Source: Bog-532 sp963833835 (GTDB lineage Bacteria > Actinomycetota > Actinomycetes > Streptosporangiales > Streptosporangiaceae). From it: a DNA stretch of 64,000 nucleotides. Location of the stretch: the NCBI GenBank assembly GCA_963833835.1, contig CAWHZI010000016.1, positions 1,116,001-1,180,000 of the forward strand. The letters are read 5' to 3'. The notes under the pieces were generated by a model. The model saw nothing but the letters and a program-made list of their open reading frames with translations, had not been told where the DNA came from and made no database searches. Shown here one piece after another: positions 43,194 through 50,972 of the stretch; position 1 is the first letter of the stretch, and each line of letters opens with the position of its first letter. Position numbers and translations under genes: made by a program.

Positions 43194-45215
43194 ATGACGC
43201 ACAATCCGGACGTGCTTGACCTCTATCGCCGCATGAGTGTCATCCGGCAGTTCGAGGAGCGATGCCTCGAGCTCAGCCGCGACCGCTTCATCAGCGGATC
43301 GATACATCTGTGCCTGGGGCAGGAAGCGATTCCGGTTGGCGTCTGCGCCGCGCTGGAGCCCGCCGACCGGGTGATCGCGACCTACCGGGGCCACGGCTGG
43401 GCCATCGCCCGCGGCGTGCCACTCGAGCCGCTGCTCGGTGAGATCTGCCAGCGGGCGGACGGCCTGAACGGCGGCCGGTGCGGCTCCCCGCTGCTGTCCG
43501 CGCCTGAGTACGGATTTTTCGGGGAGAATTCGATCGTCGGGGCCGGCCTGCCAGTAGCCGCCGGCCTGGCCCTGGCCGCGCAGTACCTGGAGACCGGCCG
43601 GATCGTCGCCGTTTCCGTCGGTGACGGAGCGATGAGCCAGGGCGCCCTGCACGAGGGCCTGGTGTTCGCGGCGGCCAAGAACCTGCCACTTGTCATCGTG
43701 TGTGAAAACAACGCCTGGTCGGAGTTGACGCCGACCGCCGCGTTCCTGCGGGCGCCCGACCTGGTGGACCGTGTGGCCGGCTACCGCATCCCGGCCAAGG
43801 TGGTCGATGGCTGCGATGCCGAGGCGGTCTTCGAGGCCGCGACCTGGGCCGTGGCCGAGGCCCGGGCCGGACGCGGGCCGGTCTTCCTGGAATGCAAAAC
43901 CGTCCGTCTCGGCGGCCATTACAACGGCGACATCGAGCACTACCGGCCGCGCGACGACGCCGAGGAGGCCCGGCGGCGCGAGCCACTGGCCCGGCTGCGC
44001 CGCCTGCTGACGGACGAGCGCCACGACACCGCATCGGTACTGGACGGCATCGATGCCGAGGTGGGCTGGGAGATCGACGAGGTCACCTCGGCTGTCCGCG
44101 CTATGGATGAGCCTGCCGCTGAGACGGCAGCGGCGCACGTGGTGGCTGACCCGCTGGCTGGTCCTGGGCCTGACGCCGTGTCCGGGTCCGACGCCGCGTC
44201 CGCTGATGCCGAGCCGGCCGATCTCACTTATCAGCGCGCCATCAACCGGGCTCTCCGGGATGAGCTGGCCAGCCGCCCGGACGTCGTGCTCTACGGCGAG
44301 GATGTCGGGAAGGCCGGCGGGATCTTCGGGGTATCACGCGGCCTGCAGCGGGACTTCGGCCCGGCCCGCGTATTCGACACCCCGATCTCGGAGAGCGCCA
44401 TACTCGGCTCGGCAGTGGGCGCGGCCATGGACGGCCTGAAGCCGATCGTCGAGATCATGTGGGGCGACTTCCTGCTCGTCGCACTCGACCAGCTCATCAA
44501 CCAGGCCGCCAACGTCCGGTTCATCAATCGCTCCCGGCTGCACGCCCCGATGGTCGTCCGCTTCCAGCAGGGAGCTACCCCGGGCGCTTGCGCCCAGCAC
44601 TCACAGAGCCTGGAAGCGTTTCTCGCGCACATTCCCGGCCTCAAAGTCGGCGTTCCGGCCACCCCCGCCGATGGGTACGCCATGACCAGGGCAGCGGTCG
44701 CCGACCCCGATCCTGTCCTGCTGGCCGAGGCCCGGGAGCTCTACCAGCTGGCCGGCCCCGTCCCGACCGGCGGCTCGCCACAGGCCACGGCCGGGGCGCG
44801 AATACACCGCCAGGGCTCGGACATCGCCATTCTCACCTGGGGACCGATGCTGCACCGCGCCCTCAGCGCGGCTAGCCGCCTCGCCGATGCGGGTACCGAG
44901 GCCTGCGTGGTCGATCTCCGCTGGCTGCGCCCGCTGGATGACAGCACCATCGATGCCGTCGTTCGCCAATGCCATGGCCGTGTCATCGTCGCCCACGAGG
45001 CGAACCTGACCGGAGGCTTCGGCGCTGAAGTGGCGGCCCGGATCAACGAGCGGCACTTCGGCACGCTGACGGCGCCCGTGCGCCGGATTGGTGCCCCCGA
45101 CGTGCGGATACCAGCGGCACCGGCCCTGCAGCAAGCCGTCCTGCCATCGGCTGACTGGCTTGTGGATGCCGCCAGGGAAATGCTTGGCAATTCGCTGTAT
45201 GCCACCAACGATTAG
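43194..45215 (+). CDS. Fused E1 alpha-beta 2-oxoacid dehydrogenase (thiamine-diphosphate dependent)
   Basis: The 673-residue protein joins an E1-alpha domain (about 1-300) to an E1-beta domain (about 345-665) through an Ala/Asp-rich linker. The thiamine-diphosphate motif GDG (143-145) ... NNAW (172-175) is intact, and the beta half shows YGEDVGKAGGIFGVSRGL and QLINQAANVRF. Such E1 enzymes decarboxylate branched-chain or acetoin-type 2-oxo substrates and pass the acyl group to an E2 lipoyl carrier. No E2 or E3 gene lies in the island, so it either uses shared subunits or acts as a free decarboxylase or ligase. It is the first gene of the island operon. Confidence 0.85.
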   Translation: MTHNPDVLDLYRRMSVIRQFEERCLELSRDRFISGSIHLCLGQEAIPVGVCAALEPADRVIATYRGHGWAIARGVPLEPLLGEICQRADGLNGGRCGSPLLSAPEYGFFGENSIVGAGLPVAAGLALAAQYLETGRIVAVSVGDGAMSQGALHEGLVFAAAKNLPLVIVCENNAWSELTPTAAFLRAPDLVDRVAGYRIPAKVVDGCDAEAVFEAATWAVAEARAGRGPVFLECKTVRLGGHYNGDIEHYRPRDDAEEARRREPLARLRRLLTDERHDTASVLDGIDAEVGWEIDEVTSAVRAMDEPAAETAAAHVVADPLAGPGPDAVSGSDAASADAEPADLTYQRAINRALRDELASRPDVVLYGEDVGKAGGIFGVSRGLQRDFGPARVFDTPISESAILGSAVGAAMDGLKPIVEIMWGDFLLVALDQLINQAANVRFINRSRLHAPMVVRFQQGATPGACAQHSQSLEAFLAHIPGLKVGVPATPADGYAMTRAAVADPDPVLLAEARELYQLAGPVPTGGSPQATAGARIHRQGSDIAILTWGPMLHRALSAASRLADAGTEACVVDLRWLRPLDDSTIDAVVRQCHGRVIVAHEANLTGGFGAEVAARINERHFGTLTAPVRRIGAPDVRIPAAPALQQAVLPSADWLVDAAREMLGNSLYATND

Positions 45216-45230
45216 TTAGAAGGTGCGCAG

Positions 45231-45524
45231 ATGGAACGGCTTTGTTTCGTCATGGAGCTCAATCCAGGTCAAGAAGAGAAATACGACCGGGTGCACCGGG
45301 AGATGTTTCCCGAGATGCACGACGCGCTCGTCCAGGCCGGGTACCAGAACTACACGATTTTCCGGCTGCGGACGACCGTCGTGGGCTATGCCGAATGCGT
45401 CCCCGACGTGCCCACGGTCCTGGACCGGATGGCGAACCACCCGGTGAGCGCCCGCTGGTCGGAGGCACTGGCCGGAGTGGCCAAGCACAAGCTCGAGCAG
45501 GCTGAGCCGGTCTGGCGGCTGTGA
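45231..45524 (+). CDS. rhaM: L-rhamnose mutarotase family protein
   Basis: The 97-residue dimeric ferredoxin-like protein matches the RhaM family: RLCFVMELNPGQEEKYDRVH with the catalytic His at 22, NYTIFRL and a C-terminal W region (ARWSEALAG). RhaM interconverts anomers of L-rhamnose and relatives of this family act on other deoxy sugars. It starts 15 bases after the E1 gene, with an AGAAGGTGCGC ribosome site, and its stop overlaps the next start, so it is part of the same operon. It is the best pointer to a sugar substrate for the island. Confidence 0.85.
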   Translation: MERLCFVMELNPGQEEKYDRVHREMFPEMHDALVQAGYQNYTIFRLRTTVVGYAECVPDVPTVLDRMANHPVSARWSEALAGVAKHKLEQAEPVWRL

Positions 45525-46042
45525 TGGCGGTTCACTCGATCTTCCACGTCGGCTTCGTCGTCCGCGACCTCGACGCGAGCATCCGCTTCTACACCGAAGG
45601 GCTCGGGCTGAGGCTCCGCCACCAGCAGACGCAGGACAACGACTACACCCGCGCCCTGGTCGGTTACCCCGATGCCAAACTTCAGGTCGCCCAGTTCCAG
45701 CTGCCTGCAGGCGAACCCCCGGCGTCCGGTCACATCCTCGAGCTCGTGCAGTACGTGGCGCCGGAAGGCGGGCCGGTGGATCTGGAGCGAAACACCATCG
45801 GTGCTGGGCACCTGGCCTTCCTGGTCGATGACATCGAGGGGATGACGAGCAGCCTCACGGCGCTGGGCGCGACCCCCCTGAGCGCGCCCAACGAGATCAC
45901 CGCAGGTATCAACCAGGGCGGCAAGGCCGTGTACCTGTACGACCCGGACGGGGTCATGCTCGAGTTGCTCCAGCCCGCCAACCGGCCTGCCAACCGGCCT
46001 GCCCACCAGACTGATGACCAGCCGGCGAAGGCCGTCCGATGA
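45521..46042 (+). CDS. VOC family (glyoxalase-like) metalloprotein
   Basis: A 173-residue vicinal-oxygen-chelate protein with two beta-alpha-beta-beta-beta units. The four metal ligands typical of glyoxalase I and related lyases are visible: His in FHVGFVVRDLD, Glu in HILELVQYV, His in GAGHLAFLVDD and Glu in GVMLELLQPA. It may isomerise, lyse or epimerise a pathway intermediate. The C-terminus has a NRPANRPAH repeat. GTG 45521 and ATG 45524 both overlap the stop of the mutarotase gene. It ends in an ATGA overlap with the SDR gene. Confidence 0.8.
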   Translation: MMAVHSIFHVGFVVRDLDASIRFYTEGLGLRLRHQQTQDNDYTRALVGYPDAKLQVAQFQLPAGEPPASGHILELVQYVAPEGGPVDLERNTIGAGHLAFLVDDIEGMTSSLTALGATPLSAPNEITAGINQGGKAVYLYDPDGVMLELLQPANRPANRPAHQTDDQPAKAVR

Positions 46043-46845
46043 GCGACGAGCCAGGCCGCTACCGGCCCCCCGATTTCACCGGCACCACTGCCGTCGTGAC
46101 CGGTGGCGGCCAGGGCATCGGAGCGGCGGTGGCGCAGGCGCTGGCCGGGTGCGGAGCCCGCGTCGTCATCAACGGCCGGCACGAGAGCACGCTGAAAACG
46201 GTCGCCAGCGAGATCACCGCGAGTGGGGGCTCCTGCGACTGGGTGGCCGGGAGCGTGACCGATCCCGATCACGTCGCCGAGCTGATGGCCACCGCTGCCC
46301 GCGACGGCGTGATCCACGCCTTGGTCAACAACGCGAGCATTGCCGGCCCCACCACGGCGCTGGCCGATCTGAGCCTGGAGGACTGGAACGAGACGATCGC
46401 GGTCAACCTGACCGGGGTCTTCCTGGCCTGCCGCGAAGCCATCCCGTATCTGCGGGCCGCACATCACGGGAAGATCGTGAACATCGGCTCGGCCACCGGG
46501 AAGCGGCCGCTGCCCAACCGCACGCCCTACGCCGCGGCCAAGATCGGCGTCGTCGGCCTGACCCGCACTCTGGCCCACGAGCTGGGGCCGGACAACATCA
46601 GCGTCAACACGATCTCGCCGTTCCTCGTCGACAACGCCCGGCTCGATCGGGTGATCTCGAAGATGGCGGAGGCCAGCGGCCGCAGCCCAGCCGAAGTGCG
46701 CGACGAGCTGACCGCAGCGACCGCGTTCGGCCGTGCGGTGACTCAGGAGGATGTGGCCCGGCTGACCCTCATGCTCTGCTCCTCCGTGGCCGACGACATG
46801 ACGGGCCAGGACATCAACATGACGAGCGGGCTGGTCATGTACTAG
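46039..46845 (+). CDS. SDR family NAD(P)-dependent oxidoreductase
   Basis: The 268-residue enzyme shows the Rossmann TGGGQGIGAAV motif, NNAS (about 97-100), and the catalytic Ser (NIGSATG), Tyr and Lys (PYAAAKIG). It ends with the usual DMTGQDINMTSGLVMY segment. In sugar pathways such enzymes oxidise the free sugar at C1 to a lactone, or a hydroxyl of a keto-deoxy acid; either step could apply here. It overlaps the VOC gene by four bases and is followed after 45 bases by the Gfo/Idh/MocA gene. Confidence 0.85.
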   Translation: MSDEPGRYRPPDFTGTTAVVTGGGQGIGAAVAQALAGCGARVVINGRHESTLKTVASEITASGGSCDWVAGSVTDPDHVAELMATAARDGVIHALVNNASIAGPTTALADLSLEDWNETIAVNLTGVFLACREAIPYLRAAHHGKIVNIGSATGKRPLPNRTPYAAAKIGVVGLTRTLAHELGPDNISVNTISPFLVDNARLDRVISKMAEASGRSPAEVRDELTAATAFGRAVTQEDVARLTLMLCSSVADDMTGQDINMTSGLVMY

Positions 46846-46890
46846 CCCGCACGAGGGCCGGACGCCATCCAGCAATAGGAGGCAACCTGA

Positions 46891-48120
46891 ATGGACCCGA
46901 TAGCGATCGGACTGATCGGATGTGGCGGAATGGGGCGCCGCCACCTGCGGGCGTACGCGGCGGTGGCCGGCGTCAGCCCGGATGAGTTCAAGCTCGTCGC
47001 GGTGTGTGACCCGCGGCCTGGTGCGGCGGCCCAGGCTGCTGAGCTGGCGGAAGAGCTACTTGGGACTCGGCCGCGCGTGTTCAGCTCACACCAGGAGCTG
47101 ATCGGCAGCGGGATCGCCGAAGCCGTGGACGTGGTCACCGACCCGTCGGTACACCACCTGGTCGCCGTCCCGGCCCTCACGGCGGGAATCCACGTGACCT
47201 GTGAGAAACCTCTTGGGATAACGGTCCGGGCCTGCCGGGAGATCATGGCTGCGGTCCGGCCGGGCGTCGTGTTGTCGGTGGCGGAGAACTACCGCCGGGA
47301 CGGCCCGAACCGTCTGGCCCGCCGTGTTCTCGACTACGGGCTACTCGGTCACGTGCACGCGATGGTCGAAACCAGCATCGGCGGCAGCGACCAGGTCCTC
47401 ATCAGCCCGTGGCGCCACATCCGGGAGTCGGGCCCGATGGCCCTGGACATGGGCGTGCACTTCCTGGACATCTTCAATTACTTCCTCGGCGACCTGAAGA
47501 CCGCCGTCGGATCTTCCTTCATCGCCGAGCCGGTCCGTCGGAGCGACCCGGGCCTCCCGCCCGCACCCGGAATCGACTACCTCGAGCCTGGCGTCTTCCG
47601 CGCGACCGGCAACGACTCACTGATCGGGCTCTACCAGAGTGAGTCCGGAGTGTTTGTCCAGCTCACCTATATCCCGTCCGGGCCGGGCCTGCACTTCCGG
47701 CAGCGCACGATCCACGGCAGGGCCGGTTCCATGTCGGTGCCGAGGGACCGGACGGGCGATCCGGTGACCGTGCAGCTCGGGGACGAGCAGCTGGCCGGCC
47801 CAGCGCTCCGCGAGGCCGTTGGGGGCTTTGCCCTCGACGGCATCACCGCGGCCTTCTTCGGCCCGGAGGGGACGGAGTACCAGCGGTCTTTCGAGTACAT
47901 CGACGCCGCGAACATCGGCGTCGAACTGGACGACTTCGCGCAGGCCGTCCGGGCGGGCAAGCCGGTCGAGGTCGACGGGGACGGTGGCCTCGCGGCGGTG
48001 GCGGGCGTGTGGGCCCTGGCCGAGTCGGAGCAGCTGGGCCGGGCGGTGGCCATCGCCGACATTTCCTCCGGCACCCTGCGGGCGGCGCAGGCCGAACTAG
48101 ACGCTCAATTGGAGTTGTAG
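46891..48120 (+). CDS. Gfo/Idh/MocA family oxidoreductase
   Basis: A 409-residue dehydrogenase of the glucose-fructose oxidoreductase/inositol dehydrogenase family. The N-terminal Rossmann fold starts IGLIGCGGMGRRHL and the EKP motif is present (TCEKPLGI, about 108). The C-terminal domain is the usual open beta-sheet with a metal-free active site containing His residues (DMGVHFLDIFNYFLG). It likely oxidises a hydroxyl of a cyclic sugar or cyclitol. A GGAGG ribosome site precedes ATG 46891. The next gene starts two bases after its stop. Confidence 0.85.
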   Translation: MDPIAIGLIGCGGMGRRHLRAYAAVAGVSPDEFKLVAVCDPRPGAAAQAAELAEELLGTRPRVFSSHQELIGSGIAEAVDVVTDPSVHHLVAVPALTAGIHVTCEKPLGITVRACREIMAAVRPGVVLSVAENYRRDGPNRLARRVLDYGLLGHVHAMVETSIGGSDQVLISPWRHIRESGPMALDMGVHFLDIFNYFLGDLKTAVGSSFIAEPVRRSDPGLPPAPGIDYLEPGVFRATGNDSLIGLYQSESGVFVQLTYIPSGPGLHFRQRTIHGRAGSMSVPRDRTGDPVTVQLGDEQLAGPALREAVGGFALDGITAAFFGPEGTEYQRSFEYIDAANIGVELDDFAQAVRAGKPVEVDGDGGLAAVAGVWALAESEQLGRAVAIADISSGTLRAAQAELDAQLEL

Positions 48121-48122
48121 CC

Positions 48123-48635
48123 ATGACTGACCTGACTCCCTTCCTCGATTCTCCTTTCAAGCAGTTCGCGCTCGTGGTTGAGGATCTGGACGCCTCGGTC
48201 CGGGTCTGGCACCAGAGCTTCGGTATCGGGCCGTGGACGGCTTATCGCCTCGGGCCGGGGGTCCTGCAGGACATGACGTACCTCGGAAAGCCGGTCGAGT
48301 TCGAGTTCCGCCACGCGCTGGCGTGGCAGGGCGACGTCCAGTTCGAGCTGGTCCAGCCGATGAGCGGGCCCAGCATCTTCGCTGACCATCTGCGTGAGCA
48401 CGGGCCCGGTCTGCATCACGTCGGCAAGTACGTGGCCGACCATCCGGCCGCGGTCCAGGCCGTGCTGGCCAGCGGGTTCACTCCGATCCAGAGCGCTCAC
48501 GGTTTCGGGGCCAAGGGTGATGGGGCGTTTGCCTACTTCACCCCGCCCGGAGCAGCCGGGCTGATCGTGGAGCTGATCGAGGCCCCCGCGGTCCGGATCG
48601 AGCCCGAGTTCGTATATCCCCCGGCCGCCAAATAG
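48123..48635 (+). CDS. VOC family protein
   Basis: A 170-residue vicinal-oxygen-chelate protein, distinct from the one at 45.5 kb. Recognisable elements are FALVVEDLDASVRVWHQSFG, FELVQPMSG, GLHHVGKYV and LIVELIEAP. The first metal His position is replaced (QFALVV), so the metal site may be incomplete or different. Similar proteins are annotated as methylmalonyl-CoA epimerase-like or glyoxalase-like. ATG 48123 follows the previous stop by two bases; the frame is open further upstream but overlaps that gene. The stop codon lies in an 8-base tandem repeat. Confidence 0.75.
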   Translation: MTDLTPFLDSPFKQFALVVEDLDASVRVWHQSFGIGPWTAYRLGPGVLQDMTYLGKPVEFEFRHALAWQGDVQFELVQPMSGPSIFADHLREHGPGLHHVGKYVADHPAAVQAVLASGFTPIQSAHGFGAKGDGAFAYFTPPGAAGLIVELIEAPAVRIEPEFVYPPAAK

Positions 48636-48670
48636 CGGAATAGCGGAACAACGGAATGGCGGAATAGCGA
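48631..48670 (+). repeat. Five tandem octamers between the VOC and dehydratase genes
   Basis: Units AATAGCGG, AATAGCGG, AACAACGG, AATGGCGG and AATAGCGA follow without gaps. They include the VOC stop codon and end at the dehydratase start, where the GCGGAA elements may serve as the ribosome site. Confidence 0.9.
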
Positions 48671-48671
48671 G

Positions 48672-49808
48672 ATGGAAGCCATGCGCATCGCCTCCGTAGA
48701 GGCCATCCCCGCCGGAATGGCCTGCTACGTGAGAGTCACCGCCGAGAACGGCATGACGGGAGTCGGCGAGTCGACCTACTTCGGCTGGCCCGTCGCGGTC
48801 GCCGAGATCATCCGCTCGTTCGAGCCGTTCCTGAAGGGCAAGGACGCAACGGACGTCGAAGATCTCTGGCTGTCCCTCTACCGCGCCCTCAGTTTCCGCG
48901 GGATGGCGATCTCGGGAGCCATCAGCGCGGTCGACCAGGCCCTGTGGGATCTGCGCGGCCAGCACTTCGAGGTCCCCGTCTGGCAGCTCCTGGGCGGGCG
49001 CGCCCGCCGGGCGGTCCGGGCCATGCGGGTGGTCGACACCGGGACGCCGGAAGAGGTGGTGGCGGCCGCGCGCACGGCGGTCGAGGACGACGGTTACACG
49101 GCCCTCAAGATTCTGCTGTTCCAGGACGAGCACCACCGGATGCGTCAGGCCGAGCGGATCAACGATCTCGTCGAGCGCTTCGCCGCCATCCGTGAAGCCG
49201 TCGGCTGGCACATCGATCTCGGGGTCGAGCTGCACCGCAACATGTCGGCCGCCAATGCCGTGCTGGTGTGCGCCGAGCTGGCCCGGTTCCGGCCACTGTT
49301 CGTGGAAGATCCCATCCCGCCCGACAGCGTCTCCGCCTTCCGGGCGTTCGCGGCCAAGGTGGGAGTCCCCGTGGCCGCAGGCGAACGTAACACCAGCATC
49401 TGGGAGTTCGCGGAGTACGTGGAGCGGCCGGGAGTGGACTTCGTCCGCCCTGACGTCGGCATCGCCGGCGGGATCACCCACGTCAGGAAGATCTGCGCCC
49501 TGGCCGAGGCGTTTCACGCGGACGTCCTTCCGCACGCGGTGCCATCCGGCCCGGTCGCGGTGGCCGCCCACGTTCAGCTCGGCATGTGCACGCCCAACTG
49601 GGAGCTCCAGGAGCACCGGCCGCAGGCCGAGGCCTGGAGCGACGTGGTCGATCAGGTGATCCCGGTGCGCGACGGCTATCTCATCCCCCCGGACCGGCCC
49701 GGCCTCGGAATCAGCCTGAACGAAGCCGGCCTGGCCAAGCACCCGCCCCGCAGCGCCGACGTCTCGCACGCCGCGCGGCGCGAGGACGACTCGGTGGCGA
49801 TCAGATGA
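48672..49808 (+). CDS. Enolase-superfamily (mandelate racemase/muconate lactonizing) sugar-acid dehydratase
   Basis: The 378-residue enzyme has the enolase-superfamily capping domain and TIM barrel. The three metal ligands are seen as Asp (HIDLGVEL, about 179), Glu (VEDPIPPD) and Glu (AAGERNTS). The closing motif LPHAVPSGPVAVAAHVQL has the expected catalytic His for galactonate/mannonate-type dehydratases. The likely reaction is dehydration of an aldonate to a 2-keto-3-deoxy acid; lactonising activity cannot be excluded. ATG 48672 and ATG 48681 are both possible. It overlaps the next gene by four bases. Confidence 0.85.
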   Translation: MEAMRIASVEAIPAGMACYVRVTAENGMTGVGESTYFGWPVAVAEIIRSFEPFLKGKDATDVEDLWLSLYRALSFRGMAISGAISAVDQALWDLRGQHFEVPVWQLLGGRARRAVRAMRVVDTGTPEEVVAAARTAVEDDGYTALKILLFQDEHHRMRQAERINDLVERFAAIREAVGWHIDLGVELHRNMSAANAVLVCAELARFRPLFVEDPIPPDSVSAFRAFAAKVGVPVAAGERNTSIWEFAEYVERPGVDFVRPDVGIAGGITHVRKICALAEAFHADVLPHAVPSGPVAVAAHVQLGMCTPNWELQEHRPQAEAWSDVVDQVIPVRDGYLIPPDRPGLGISLNEAGLAKHPPRSADVSHAARREDDSVAIR

Positions 49809-50878
49809 GCGACCAACGCCCGAAGGTGGGACTCGCCTGCAGCGAGCCCGTCCACCGGGCCTACATCGACCCGGCCGATGTCCGGCGGCTGGAAACCCAC
49901 GCGGAGTTCGTCTTCCAGCCCTTCAGCCTGGACGGCAGCGGCCTGCAGCCCGTGCCCAGGGACCCGGTGGCCGAGGCCGAGCTGGCCCGCTTCGCATCGG
50001 ACCTGGACGTCCTGGTGGTCTGTCACGGATCGCCATTCGTCAGCGATGAAGTCCTCAGCCGCGCCACCCGGCTCAGCCTGCTCGGCGATCTGGAAGGCGA
50101 TCGGTTCGCTCACCACTTCAGCCTGGACGCGGCGGCGGCGCGGGGTCTGACGGTCATCGACACCTCGCACGGGTCGTCGTGGCCGACGGCTGAGTGGGCT
50201 CTGGCCCTGGCGCTCATCGGGCTGCGCAACGCGGGGGCGCTGTTCCGGCGGATCATCGCTCACCAGCCGGCTTTCCCCGGCGGTGTCCGGCCGAGATCAG
50301 GCCCGGGCTACGACGGGGCCGAGCTCAGCGGCAAGCGGGTCGGCATGATCGGCTTCGGTCACCTGGCCCGGCGGCTGACCGAACTGCTCCGCCCCTTCGG
50401 CGCCGATATTGTCGCCTTCGATCCGTTCGCGCCCCGGGATCTGGCCGAGGCCTACGGCGTAACGTTCGGCCCGCTGGCCGCGGTCATGGACCGCGACGTG
50501 GTCTTCTCGCTGGTGCCCCTGACCCCCGGCACGACCGGGATGATCGGGGTGAAAGAACTAGGCCTGCTCCGGCCGGGCAGCGTCTTCGTCAATGTCTCCC
50601 GGGGCGCCGTGGTCGACAGCGACGCACTCCTGACCCGGCTGGCCGACGGCGACGTCATCGCCTGCCTGGACGTATTCGACCCGGAACCGATCCCGGTCGA
50701 TTCCCCGGTCATCGATCTCCCCAATGTCTTCTTGTCACCGCACGTGGCCGGGGTCACCGAGGAGAGCCGGCGCCGGTTTTTCGAGCTGATGGTCAGCGAG
50801 ATCATCCGGCACCTCACTGGCCTTGAGCCGCTGGCCGAGCTGACGCCCGACATCGTCTCACTCCGCCTGAACCGATAA
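49805..50878 (+). CDS. D-2-hydroxyacid dehydrogenase family oxidoreductase
   Basis: A 357-residue NAD-dependent dehydrogenase. The nucleotide-binding motif is GKRVGMIGFGHLARRL (about 178-193), and the catalytic Arg (VNVSRGAVVD), Glu (DVFDPEPIP) and His (LSPHVAGVTEES) are all present. It would reduce a 2-oxo acid to a 2-hydroxy acid or the reverse. The start ATG 49805 overlaps the dehydratase stop; the open frame upstream is a shadow. It is the last gene before the ABC transporter genes of the island. Confidence 0.85.
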   Translation: MSDQRPKVGLACSEPVHRAYIDPADVRRLETHAEFVFQPFSLDGSGLQPVPRDPVAEAELARFASDLDVLVVCHGSPFVSDEVLSRATRLSLLGDLEGDRFAHHFSLDAAAARGLTVIDTSHGSSWPTAEWALALALIGLRNAGALFRRIIAHQPAFPGGVRPRSGPGYDGAELSGKRVGMIGFGHLARRLTELLRPFGADIVAFDPFAPRDLAEAYGVTFGPLAAVMDRDVVFSLVPLTPGTTGMIGVKELGLLRPGSVFVNVSRGAVVDSDALLTRLADGDVIACLDVFDPEPIPVDSPVIDLPNVFLSPHVAGVTEESRRRFFELMVSEIIRHLTGLEPLAELTPDIVSLRLNR

Positions 50879-50910
50879 CCCCGCACCAAATCAACCCCGC
50901 ACCAAATCAA
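50879..50910 (+). repeat. Direct repeat upstream of the solute-binding protein gene
   Basis: Two exact copies of CCCCGCACCAAATCAA lie head to tail at 50879-50894 and 50895-50910, with a decayed third unit at 50911-50926. They begin right after the dehydrogenase stop, in the 94-base gap before the binding-protein gene. They could be operator half sites; no match to a known motif was made. Confidence 0.7.
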
Positions 50911-50972
50911 CTCCGTACCGATCCATTCGTCCGGGCCAGCAACGGCGCGGCCGCCAGCGAAGGGAAACGATA

